From the NCBI GenBank assembly GCA_030403585.1, contig JAUEPE010000011.1, positions 82,253 through 146,252 of the forward strand: 64,000 nucleotides of DNA, in the 5' to 3' direction. Below are positions 17,574-24,973 of this stretch, piece after piece. The translations under genes were made by a program, and so were the position numbers. The notes under the pieces were generated by a model. It made no database searches. It worked only from the letters and a program-made list of their open reading frames with translations, and was not told the origin of the DNA. Within the stretch, counting starts at the first letter, position 1. The number at the start of each line of letters is the position of its first letter. The DNA is from Frankia sp. RB7 (GTDB taxonomy: Bacteria > Pseudomonadota > Alphaproteobacteria > Rhizobiales > Xanthobacteraceae).

Positions 17574-17585
17574 TCCTTCAAAGGA
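17574..17585 (-). promoter_or_regulatory. Possible SD-sequestering hairpin of the ribH leader
   Basis: On the minus strand the leader ends TCCTT-TG-AAGGA-AAGCC before the ATG. The 3' arm is the ribosome-binding site and the 5' arm is its exact complement. The stem is only 5 bp, so it would act as part of a larger switching fold with the aptamer upstream. Confidence 0.35.
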
Positions 17586-17643
17586 CCAGAATCAGGGCAT
17601 ACGGAACGACAAACAGCCGCATCCTGCGATGCGTCTGCCACCG

Positions 17644-17816
17644 ACCGTTCTCTTTCATCCGGACTTTAACCGTCGGCTTCGGAGTTGCACCGAATCTGCT
17701 GACCCTTTCCTTTGGAGAAAATCCTTTTCAGGAAATCCCTCGGGGAAGGCGCTCGCGGGCTTAGGCCTTTCGGCCCTTACCGCCGGTGGGGACTTTCACC
17801 CCGCCCTGAGAACATC
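17644..17816 (-). ncRNA. FMN riboswitch (RFN element)
   Basis: On the minus strand the aptamer opens with TTCTCAGGGCGGGGTGAAA and CCCCACCGGCGGTAAGG, then GGCCGAAAGGCC-like and AAGCCCGCGAGCGCC, and closes with GGTGCAACTCCG, GACGGTTAAAGTCCGGATG and AAAGAGAACGG. All are conserved RFN core segments in the right order. FMN binding turns off riboflavin genes. It ends about 76 bases before the ribH start, leaving room for an expression platform. Confidence 0.95.
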
Positions 17817-18228
17817 GGCCGTCCGGAATGAACGGCCTGAGCGGAAATATGACGCCGGTCCGGGGCCGCAGCAAGCGTGTTCCGCAGCAAAAAACTGCAT
17901 GGTCCCATGCCGCTATGGGGGTGCCGCCCTCGCGGGGCGGAATTAACGATTGGCGCGCGGTCCGGGAGTCCCGATTCCGATTTGTTCTTTTCGTTAATGA
18001 TTGTGGCCGAGATGAGCTGTGGACGAACGAGTCCTGACTTGTGGACGGACTCGGCAGCCGGTTGCGCAGATTCCGCAAATCACATCAGTTGATCCGCGAC
18101 AAGCCCGCGCTGATCCCAGGATCGCAACAGCGACTCCCAAGGGATCGCCTTAACGACATGAGGGAAGCGCGCGCAGGACCAACCGCGTGCGTATCAAAGA
18201 CAACAAAAAGGCAAGAGGTCGAGACGGC
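17817..18228. other. Gene-free stretch upstream of the riboswitch and the YbjN-type gene
   Basis: About 410 bases between the divergently read ribH leader and the YbjN-type gene. The GC content falls somewhat around 17960-18030 (AT-rich run TTTGTTCTTTTCGTTAATG), so both promoters probably lie here. No ORF with a plausible protein and no clear RNA gene was seen. Confidence 0.6.
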
Positions 18229-18729
18229 ATGTCCCTGCTCGAAGGCACTATCGATTCCAAAAGCCATCCGCTCGCGGTGGTCGAGGATATCGCTGCCAGC
18301 AACAACTGGCCGTTCGAACGCTCCGGCGAAGACGAACTGACCATTGTCTCGAAGGGACAATGGACCGACTACCAGATCTCGTTCACCTGGATGGGTGAGA
18401 TCGAAGCGCTGCATCTCGCTTGCGCTTTCGACATGAAGATTCCGGTCGCGCGCAGGGGCGAGGTGCAGCGGCTCGTCGCCGCGGTCAACGAGCAATTGTG
18501 GATCGGCCATTTCGACCTGTGGACCAACACCGGCATGATCATGCATCGCCAGGCGCTGGTGCTGCCGGGCGGCCTGACTGCCTCGACCGCGCAATGCGAA
18601 GCCATGCTCGCCGGCGCCATCCACGCCTGCGAGCGCTATTTTCCGGCGTTCCAGTTCGTGGTGTGGGCAGGCAAGAGCACCGCGCAGGCGATGGACGCCG
18701 CAATGTTCGATACGGTGGGCGAGGCTTAA
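18229..18729 (+). CDS. YbjN domain-containing protein
   Basis: A 166-residue soluble protein beginning MSLLEGTIDSKSHPLAVVEDIAASNNWPFER, with a YbjN-type alpha/beta fold (ISFTWMGEIEALHLACAFDMKIP, LWIGHFDLWTNTGMIMHRQALVLP). The fold resembles type III secretion chaperones; the biochemical role is unknown. It lies next to proC in this group. The ATG at 18229 has AGAGG upstream; a GTG at 18187 would add 14 basic residues and cannot be fully excluded. Confidence 0.82.
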   Translation: MSLLEGTIDSKSHPLAVVEDIAASNNWPFERSGEDELTIVSKGQWTDYQISFTWMGEIEALHLACAFDMKIPVARRGEVQRLVAAVNEQLWIGHFDLWTNTGMIMHRQALVLPGGLTASTAQCEAMLAGAIHACERYFPAFQFVVWAGKSTAQAMDAAMFDTVGEA

Positions 18730-18759
18730 GTCCTGTAAGGGAGCCACCGCTCCCTCCTC

Positions 18760-18896
18760 ACGTCGTCCCGGACAAGCGAAGCGCAGATCCGGGACCCATG
18801 CCGCGTGATGCCTCTTGTGGCACAACGCTTGTTGCTATGCTCTCCATCCACTAGAACCCCCTGTGGTTATGGGTCCCTGCGTTCGCAGGGACGACA
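18760..18896. repeat. Interspersed repeat, GTCGTCCCGG family
   Basis: CGTCGTCCCGGACAAGCGAAG with GATCCGGGACCCAT on the left is followed by ATGGGTCCCTGCGTTCGCAG and GGGACGACACC on the right. Reading through it artificially lengthens the proC ORF at its 5' end. Confidence 0.75.
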
Positions 18897-18916
18897 CCTT
18901 TGCTTGGGTGATCGCA

Positions 18917-19741
18917 GTGGCAAACAACACTCTCCAAAACATCACCGGCACCATCCTGCTCGCCGGCGCCGGCAAGATGGGCGGCGCGATGCTGACGGGA
19001 TGGCTGGCGGGCGGGCTCGATCCGCGTCGCGTCGCGGTAGTCGATCCGTTCATCTCGCCCGAGATCACCGCGCTGGCCGCCAAGGGCGTCGCGCTCAATC
19101 CTGATGTGAAGGCGGCAGGCCAGGTCGAGACTATGATCGTCGCGGTGAAGCCGCAGATGTTCCGCGAGGCCGGCGCCAGGCTGAAATCGTTCGTCACGGA
19201 AAAAACCTCGGTGGTCTCGATCATGGCGGGGACCACGATCGCCTCGCTCGAGGAGGTCTGCGGCGGCGCCGTGGTGCGCGCGATGCCGAACACCCCGGCC
19301 GCGATCGGCCGCGGCATCACGGTTGCGGTTGCGGCGAAGAACGTCAGCGCCGGCCAGCGTGCGGTGGCCGATGCATTGCTGCGCGCTACCGGCTCGGTCG
19401 AATGGGTTGATGATGAAGGCCTGATGGATGCGGTGACCGCCGTCTCCGGCTCGGGCCCTGCCTATGTGTTCCTGCTCGCCGAAGAGCTCGCACGCGCCGG
19501 CGTCGAAGCGGGCCTGCCCGAGGCACTGGCCACGAAGCTCGCGCGCGAAACGGTCGCAGGCTCCGGTGAGTTGCTGCACCAGTCGGATCTTCCCTCCGGC
19601 ACGCTACGCCAGAACGTCACCTCACCCGGCGGCACCACCGCCGCGGCCCTCGGCGTGCTGATGGGCGAGCCTGGCCTGCGCGACCTGATGATCCGCGCGA
19701 TCGCGGCGGCGACAAAGCGGTCAAAGGAGCTCGCGAAGTAA
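18917..19741 (+). CDS. proC: Pyrroline-5-carboxylate reductase
   Basis: ProC reduces pyrroline-5-carboxylate to proline with NAD(P)H. With a GTG start at 18917 it has 274 residues, the family length: TGTILLAGAGKMGGAML (Rossmann loop), VVRAMPNTPAAIGRGIT, and the C-terminal ALTAVSGSGPAYVFLLAEEL-type signature (DAVTAVSGSGPAYVF). A GTG at 18908 is nearly as good. The ORF can be opened back to 18815, but that stretch is the interspersed repeat. It probably follows the YbjN-type gene in one transcript. Confidence 0.94.
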   Translation: MANNTLQNITGTILLAGAGKMGGAMLTGWLAGGLDPRRVAVVDPFISPEITALAAKGVALNPDVKAAGQVETMIVAVKPQMFREAGARLKSFVTEKTSVVSIMAGTTIASLEEVCGGAVVRAMPNTPAAIGRGITVAVAAKNVSAGQRAVADALLRATGSVEWVDDEGLMDAVTAVSGSGPAYVFLLAEELARAGVEAGLPEALATKLARETVAGSGELLHQSDLPSGTLRQNVTSPGGTTAAALGVLMGEPGLRDLMIRAIAAATKRSKELAK

Positions 19742-19744
19742 CCG

Positions 19745-20137
19745 CTAGGCGCCCAACCGCTTGTTGAACATCTCGACATTCACGAGCCCGCGCGCATGGC
19801 GGCCTTCGCCGAGCTTGCGGGTGCCCTCGAACGCCTCGACCTCGAAGCGGATGACGCGGCGCTCGACGGCGATCACTTTCGCGGTGGTTCGCACGGTTGC
19901 GCCAACGAGGGCGGCGGCGAGATGGCGGATGTCGACCTCGGTGCCGACGGTGACCCAGCCTGGCTGCAACGCTGAGCGGATCGCATCGCCCGACGCCATC
20001 TCCATTTCCAGGATCATCATCGGCGTCGCGTAGACAAAAGGCATGCCGGGCACGAAATGCCCGACCGTGCGCTCGGCCGGTACCACCAGCGTGCGCTGGG
20101 CGCTCATGCCGATTGTGATGAAGTCGCGTGCGTCCAT
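19745..20137 (-). CDS. Hot-dog-fold thioesterase, FlK-like
   Basis: A 130-residue single hot-dog protein of the FlK family. FlK is the fluoroacetyl-CoA thioesterase of Streptomyces cattleya with the triad Thr42/Glu50/His76. Here Thr38, Glu46 and His72 fall at exactly the same spacing (VYATPMM, EMEMA, DIRHLAA). Most bacterial members act on ordinary acyl-CoAs and the substrate here is unknown. It converges with proC, with three bases between the stops. Confidence 0.82.
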   Translation of the reverse strand: MDARDFITIGMSAQRTLVVPAERTVGHFVPGMPFVYATPMMILEMEMASGDAIRSALQPGWVTVGTEVDIRHLAAALVGATVRTTAKVIAVERRVIRFEVEAFEGTRKLGEGRHARGLVNVEMFNKRLGA

Positions 20138-20150
20138 GGGGCTTGCTCAA

Positions 20151-20178
20151 TGTCGTCCCGGCTTTCGCCGGGACGACA
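20151..20178. repeat. Perfect short inverted repeat (GTCGTCCCGG family)
   Basis: TGTCGTCCCGGC-TTTC-GCCGGGACGACA, a 12-bp perfect stem with a four-base loop between the thioesterase start and the tautomerase stop. It is a minimal copy of the family at 18760-18896. It could end transcription of the minus-strand tautomerase gene, though no T-run follows. Confidence 0.7.
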
Positions 20179-20203
20179 GCTGTGGATGCCGAACGAGCGC
20201 TTG

Positions 20204-20407
20204 CTACTTCTTCGCAGCCGCCGCACGCTCCACAAACGTCTTGCCGCCCTTCATCTTGTGGCGGAGGGGCGCTTCGTTGATCTGGATGACGACGGCATCG
20301 GCGTCGACGCCGAGATTCTTCACCAGCGCCTGCGTGATGTCGCGCATCATGCCGGCCTTCTGTTCGTCGGTGCGGCCTTCGGCCATGCTGACGGTGATCT
20401 CAGGCAT
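20204..20407 (-). CDS. 4-oxalocrotonate tautomerase family protein
   Basis: A 67-residue member of the 4-OT family, which uses the N-terminal proline as a general base to interconvert keto-enol forms. After loss of Met the protein starts PEITVSMAEGRTDEQKAGMM, with VVIQINEAPLRHKMKGGKTF in the middle and an Ala/Lys tail. The ATG at 20405-20407 has GGGAGAAA ahead; the upstream in-frame extension runs through an interspersed repeat. Substrate unknown. Confidence 0.9.
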   Translation of the reverse strand: MPEITVSMAEGRTDEQKAGMMRDITQALVKNLGVDADAVVIQINEAPLRHKMKGGKTFVERAAAAKK

Positions 20408-20430
20408 ATTATTTCTCCCTCTCGCCTCTC

Positions 20431-20514
20431 CGTCATGGCCGGGCTTGTCCCGGCCATCCACGGACTTCGCTATCAAACAAGACGTGGGTGCCCGGGACAA
20501 GCCCGGGCACGACG
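20431..20514. repeat. Interspersed repeat, CATGGCCGGGCTTGTCCCGGCCAT family
   Basis: Two hairpins in a row: ATGGCCGGGC-TTGTC-CCGGCCAT near 20434 and GTGCCCGGGAC-AA-GCCCGGGCAC near 20490. Both are GC-rich and lie in the gap between the tautomerase and hisS genes. Confidence 0.75.
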
Positions 20515-20528
20515 ATCGAAACGAATGG

Positions 20529-22028
20529 CTAGCCCCAGCTTACGTCATGGCGCGCCAGCACTTCTCGTACTTTCGCAACGAGATCGGCTTCGCTGCACGA
20601 GAACTGCGCCGGGCGGCTCTCGCGCCATTCCTGGTTGGAGGCGATGGCGGCGGCCGCCTTGGCGCCCTCGATCAGATCCTTGATCTGCAGCTCGCCGCGC
20701 GCCTTTTCATCCGAGCCCTGGATGATCACGCAGGGTGAGTTGCGGCGGTCAGCATATTTGAGCTGATTGCCCATGTTCTTGGGATTGCCGAGATAGAGCT
20801 CGGCGCGGATGCCGGCGGTCCGCAAGCTCGCCACCATCTTCTGGTAGTCGGCGACGCGGTCGCGGTCGAACACGGTGACCACGACGGGGCCGACCTCGGG
20901 GCGCGTGTCGAGCTTGCCGAGCAGCGTTAACGCTGCTTGCAGCCGCGACACACCGATCGAGAAGCCGGTCGCCGGCACCGGCTCGCCACGGAAGCGCGAG
21001 ACCAGACCGTCGTAACGCCCGCCGCCACCGACGGAGCCGAAGCGTACCGGGCGGCCCTTCTCGTCTTTCGTTTCGACGAGAAGTTCGGCTTCAAAAACGA
21101 TACCAGTGTAATATTCCAAGCCTCGCACAACCGACGGATCGATAAGGATGCGGTCGCTCTTGTAGCCAGCCTGCTCGCACAGATTTCCAAAAAGAATCAG
21201 GTCGCTGTACAGCTTCGCTACAAGATCAGCATCAAGACCAACGCGTTCTCGCAGCTCCGCATACAAATTGCCTGGTCTAGTTCGAATTGTCAGAAAAGTG
21301 AGAAGCCTATCAATTTGCGATGCTTCAAGACCTGCACCCTTTGTAAAATCACCGCTCTCATCCTTGCGACCCTCACCAAGCAGAAGGCGAACGCCCTCGT
21401 CTCCGAGCCGGTCTTGCTTGTCAATTGCGCGAAGCACAGCCAAACGCTGCCCTTCGGCAACGCCGATAGCGTCCATTACCCCATCAAGGACACCTCGCGA
21501 GTTTACCTTGATTAAATACTGGCCGCGCGCGACGCCGAGCGCTTCCATCGTGTCGGCGGCCATCATGCAGATCTCGGCATCCGCCGCCGGCGTGGCCGAG
21601 CCGACCGTGTCGGCATCGAACTGCATGAACTGGCGGAAGCGGCCGGGGCCGGGCTTCTCGTTGCGGAAAACGTAGCCGACGCGGTAGCTGCGATAGGGCA
21701 GGACCAGGCCGTCGGTGCCGTAGCGCTCGCCGACATAGCGCGCGAGCGGCGCGGTCAGATCGTAGCGGAGCGATATCCACTGCTCGTCGTCGTCCTGGAA
21801 CGAGAACACGCCTTCATTCGGGCGATCCTGGTCGGGCAGGAATTTGCCGAGCGCGTCGGTGTATTCCATCGCCGGCGTCTCCACCGGCTCGAACCCGTAG
21901 AGCTCGTAGACGGCGCGGATCTTCTCGACCATCTCGCGCGTCGCCCGGATCGCGGCGGGGTCGCGATCCTCGAGCCCGCGCGGCAGGCGCGCCTTCAGTT
22001 TCTGGGGTTTTTTGGGTTTTTCGGCCAT
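20529..22028 (-). CDS. hisS: Histidyl-tRNA synthetase
   Basis: HisRS, class II, 499 residues. After a Lys/Pro-rich start come [40 protein letters not shown] (motif 2 region), [23 protein letters not shown], the histidine-specific [13 protein letters not shown] and [16 protein letters not shown], motif 3 [13 protein letters not shown], and the anticodon-binding domain. The stretch coded by about 21060-21520 (residues 170-322) has unusual base use: 21181-21360 is about 46 % GC by my count, against about two thirds in the flanks. The frame is intact, so the gene should work. Confidence 0.96.
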   Translation of the reverse strand: MAEKPKKPQKLKARLPRGLEDRDPAAIRATREMVEKIRAVYELYGFEPVETPAMEYTDALGKFLPDQDRPNEGVFSFQDDDEQWISLRYDLTAPLARYVGERYGTDGLVLPYRSYRVGYVFRNEKPGPGRFRQFMQFDADTVGSATPAADAEICMMAADTMEALGVARGQYLIKVNSRGVLDGVMDAIGVAEGQRLAVLRAIDKQDRLGDEGVRLLLGEGRKDESGDFTKGAGLEASQIDRLLTFLTIRTRPGNLYAELRERVGLDADLVAKLYSDLILFGNLCEQAGYKSDRILIDPSVVRGLEYYTGIVFEAELLVETKDEKGRPVRFGSVGGGGRYDGLVSRFRGEPVPATGFSIGVSRLQAALTLLGKLDTRPEVGPVVVTVFDRDRVADYQKMVASLRTAGIRAELYLGNPKNMGNQLKYADRRNSPCVIIQGSDEKARGELQIKDLIEGAKAAAAIASNQEWRESRPAQFSCSEADLVAKVREVLARHDVSWG

Positions 22029-22079
22029 GCGCGGTTCGTATCAGCGCATGCCCCGGGCGGCAAGCGCCGCGGCTTCCTA

Positions 22080-22237
22080 ACCTCTCCCCGCCCTTCTGCG
22101 GGGAGAGGTCGAAATTCGCGCCAGCGAATTTCGGGTGAGGGGCATGGCAGGGTGATCGTCGCGCATTCGGAACTCGCGGACCGAAGAGCCCCTCACCCCA
22201 CCCTCTCCCCGCAAGAGCGGGGCGAGGGAGTGAGAGA
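22080..22237. repeat. Intergenic palindromic repeat, CTCCCGC family
   Basis: CCTCTCCCCGCCCTTCTGCG at the left and CCTCTCCCCGCAAGAGCGGGG at the right, with AAATTCGCG / CGCGAATTT-like arms inside. Same family as the copies at 2912, 15419 and 26369. It fills the gap between ilvE and hisS. Confidence 0.8.
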
Positions 22238-22263
22238 GCATGCGCACCTCACACGACGGCCGA

Positions 22264-23340
22264 TCAAATCACCTTTTTGATCCAGCTGTGCGGATCGTTG
22301 GTGCGGCCGTACTGGATGTCGACGAGCTGCTTGCGCAGGCCCATGGCGACGGGACCGGCGGCGCCGCCGCTGATCTCGAAATCGCCGCTGACCGAGCGCA
22401 CCTTGCCGATCGGCGAGATCACCGCCGCGGTGCCGCAGGCGAAGGCTTCCTTCAGTCGGCCTGAGGCCGCATCCTTGCGCCACTGGTCGAGCGAGTACGG
22501 CTCTTCGCGCACGGTCTTTCCGGCGTCCTTGGCCAGCGCGATGATGGAGTCGCGGGTGATGCCGGGCAGGATGGTGCCGAGTTGCGGCGTCGACAGCGAG
22601 CCGTCGTCGAACACGAAGAACACGTTCATGCCGCCGAGTTCCTCGACGTAGCGGCGCTCGATCGCGTCGAGGAAAACCACCTGATCGCAGCCGTGCTGGA
22701 TCGCCTCGGCCTGCGCGCGCAGGCTTGCTGCGTAATTGCCGCCGCATTTGACCGCGCCGGTGCCGCCGACCGCCGCGCGCGTGTAGTTCTCGGAGACCCA
22801 GATCGACACCGGGGCAGGTCCGCCCTTGAAGTAAGAGCCGACCGGCGAAGCGATCACCGCAAAAATGTATTCCGACGACGGCTTGACGCCGAGGAAGGTC
22901 TCGCTCGCGATCATGAAGGGTCGCAGATAAAGGCTGCCCTCGCCGCCCGGCATCCAGGCGCGATCGATGCGCACGACCTGCTCGACCGCCTCGATGAAGA
23001 CGTCCTCGGGGATCTGCGCCATCGCCATGCGATCCGCGGAGTCTTTGAAGCGGCGCGCATTGGCGTCGGGGCGGAACAGGTTCACGCCGCCATCGTCGCG
23101 CTTGTAGGCCTTAAGTCCTTCAAAGATTTCCTGGGCGTAGTGCAGGACGGCGCCGGCCGGATCGATCTGGAAATTGGCGCGCGCCTCGACACGTGCCTCA
23201 TACCAGCCGCCCTTGGCCTGGTTGTAGCGGACCACCGCCATGTGATCTGTGAAGACCCGCCCGAAGCCAGGGTCCACCAGCTTGGCCACGCGATCCTTCT
23301 CGGACGTCGGATTGGATGCGGGCTGGATGTCGAATTTCAT
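22264..23340 (-). CDS. ilvE: Branched-chain amino acid aminotransferase
   Basis: A 358-residue PLP enzyme of fold type IV that makes valine, leucine and isoleucine from their keto acids. Motifs: LHYAQEIFEGLKAYKRDDG, SLYLRPFMIASETFLGV, GAVKCGGNYAASLRAQAEA with the Schiff-base lysine, FLDAIERRYVEELGGMNVFFV and GTILPGITRDSI. The ATG at 23340 has AAGGA seven bases ahead; an in-frame ATG at 23346 sits on top of that site. It is divergent from the MarR-type regulator. Confidence 0.94.
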   Translation of the reverse strand: MKFDIQPASNPTSEKDRVAKLVDPGFGRVFTDHMAVVRYNQAKGGWYEARVEARANFQIDPAGAVLHYAQEIFEGLKAYKRDDGGVNLFRPDANARRFKDSADRMAMAQIPEDVFIEAVEQVVRIDRAWMPGGEGSLYLRPFMIASETFLGVKPSSEYIFAVIASPVGSYFKGGPAPVSIWVSENYTRAAVGGTGAVKCGGNYAASLRAQAEAIQHGCDQVVFLDAIERRYVEELGGMNVFFVFDDGSLSTPQLGTILPGITRDSIIALAKDAGKTVREEPYSLDQWRKDAASGRLKEAFACGTAAVISPIGKVRSVSGDFEISGGAAGPVAMGLRKQLVDIQYGRTNDPHSWIKKVI

Positions 23341-23686
23341 GCTCATGTCCTTAGGCCTCCCGCTGCCGGTGGCGGCGCTGTTCTGGCGCCCCCCTGCCCG
23401 TTTCGGGCCCGGCTGGCTTGATGTGGTTTCTGGCCGAACCACCGCCAGCCTTGTTACGGCCGGTTTCCGTGGCCAGCATGTCCGTCGAGGACATGCTTTT
23501 GCGGAAGGCGGAAGTCCAGTATGTTTTGCCGAAATGCCGCTCGACAATCGCACGGTAGCTCTGCGTCGGCCGTCGCCGCCTGTTCAGCTCACTCCGGCCG
23601 CTCTTAGAAATGCCACCCGACGCGAAACGATCTAAAATTTCGTGCGGGCTGATCCTTTTGTAACATTGAACCCAAGATACGTCAAT
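23341..23686. promoter_or_regulatory. Divergent control region between ilvE and the MarR-type gene
   Basis: A 346-base region without a gene. It holds a perfect 9-bp inverted repeat, AGCATGTCC-GTCGA-GGACATGCT (23475-23497), followed by TTTTG on the plus strand. Closer to the MarR-type gene is a looser dyad GAAACGATCTAAAATTTC around 23624-23641. Either could be an operator for the adjacent regulators; both calls are from pattern alone. Confidence 0.45.
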
Positions 23687-24226
23687 ATGCCTGACATAAA
23701 TTTCGCGACTCCCCCTCAAAGCGCTGCCGAGCCACGGCCGGCGGCAGGCGATGGAGGCAATTTGCGCTGGGATATCATCGAGCTGCTGTTCTTCGCCTAT
23801 CGCGATTTCGTCGGCGATCCCGACCAGGAGCTGGAGGCTTTCGGCTTCGGCCGGGCCCATCACCGGGTCATGCACTTCGTCTACCGCTATCCCGGGCTTA
23901 AGGTCGCCGACCTGCTCGACGTTCTTCGCATCACAAAACAGTCGCTCGGCCGGGTGCTCAAGCAGCTCCTGGACGAGGACTATATCGTGCAGAAGACCGG
24001 CGACAATGACCGCCGCCAGCGCCTGCTCTACGCGACGCCGAAGGGCGAGGCCTTGGTCCAGAAGCTCGCCGGCCTCCAGACCACGCGGATCACCAAGGCG
24101 CTCGCCGAGATGGCGCCGCAGGATGCCGAGACCGTCAAGCGCTTCCTGCGCGCGATGATCGACCGCGATGATCCGGACAAGGTGCTGGAAACGATCTTCG
24201 CCACCAATCAAGACTCAAAGGAGTGA
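23687..24226 (+). CDS. MarR-family regulator, PetP-like
   Basis: A 179-residue winged-helix MarR protein: FGFGRAHHRVMHFVYRYPGLKVADLLDVLRITKQSLGRVLKQLLDEDYIVQKTGDNDRRQRLLYATPKGEAL is clear wHTH plus wing. The stop overlaps the GTG start of the response regulator gene. In Rhodobacter capsulatus a MarR-type gene (petP) likewise precedes an OmpR-type regulator (petR); the match in type and order suggests the same pair. The ATG at 23687 is preferred over an upstream GTG-type start inside the likely promoter. Confidence 0.88.
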   Translation: MPDINFATPPQSAAEPRPAAGDGGNLRWDIIELLFFAYRDFVGDPDQELEAFGFGRAHHRVMHFVYRYPGLKVADLLDVLRITKQSLGRVLKQLLDEDYIVQKTGDNDRRQRLLYATPKGEALVQKLAGLQTTRITKALAEMAPQDAETVKRFLRAMIDRDDPDKVLETIFATNQDSKE

Positions 24227-24954
24227 CCGTGCCGCTCGCTGTCACGCTCGCCCGACCGCCGGTGCAACCGGCTGACGACGCCCCGCATCTGCTGCTGGTC
24301 GACGACGATCGCCGCATCCGCGATCTGTTGTCGCGCTTTCTCGCGGCTGAAGGCTATCGCGTCACCACCGCTTCGAGCGCGGGCGATGCGCGCTCAAAGC
24401 TTCTGGGCCTGCATTTCGACCTGCTCATCCTCGACGTCATGATGCCCGGCGAGACCGGCTTCGATCTCGCCCGCTTCATCCGCACGTCCTCCTCGGTGCC
24501 GATCGTGATGCTGACGGCGCGCCATGAAGCCGAGGCCCGCATCGAGGGCCTTCAGATCGGCGCCGACGATTACGTGGCAAAGCCGTTCGAGCCGCGCGAG
24601 CTGGCGCTGCGCATCAACAACATCCTCAAGCGCGCGGCGCCGCCGGTCCAGGCCGCGGCGGTGGAGAAGATCGCCTTCGGTCCCTACGTCTACCATCTGG
24701 AGCGCGGCGAATTGCGCCAGGGCGAGGAGGTCATCCATCTCACCGACCGCGAGCGCGAGATGCTGCGGATTCTCTCGGAGACGCCGGGCGAGACCATTCC
24801 GCGCAGTGCGCTGACCGGCAATGGCAGCGTCAACGAGCGCGCCGTCGACGTGCAGATCAACCGGCTGCGGCGCAAGATCGAGACCGATCCCGCCAATCCG
24901 CTGTTTCTACAAGCGGTGCGCGGCATCGGCTACCGGCTGGTAGCCTCGCCATAG
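24223..24954 (+). CDS. OmpR-family response regulator, PetR-like
   Basis: A 243-residue regulator. The receiver domain shows LLLVDDDRRIRDLLSRFL, the phospho-acceptor Asp in LLILDVMMPGETGFDLAR, VMLTARHEAEARIEGLQIGADDYVAKPFEPREL. The C-terminal winged helix shows LTDREREMLRILSETPG and VNERAVDVQINRLRRKIE. The GTG start overlaps the MarR-type stop (GTGA), so translation is coupled. The kinase gene follows 19 bases later, giving a three-gene signalling operon. Confidence 0.93.
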   Translation: MTVPLAVTLARPPVQPADDAPHLLLVDDDRRIRDLLSRFLAAEGYRVTTASSAGDARSKLLGLHFDLLILDVMMPGETGFDLARFIRTSSSVPIVMLTARHEAEARIEGLQIGADDYVAKPFEPRELALRINNILKRAAPPVQAAAVEKIAFGPYVYHLERGELRQGEEVIHLTDREREMLRILSETPGETIPRSALTGNGSVNERAVDVQINRLRRKIETDPANPLFLQAVRGIGYRLVASP

Positions 24955-24973
24955 CAGCAGCGAAGCACAATTG

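Noticed and set aside
18815..18916. Longer proC with an N-terminal extension
   Set aside because: The extension is translated interspersed repeat; a GTG at 18917 gives the family length.
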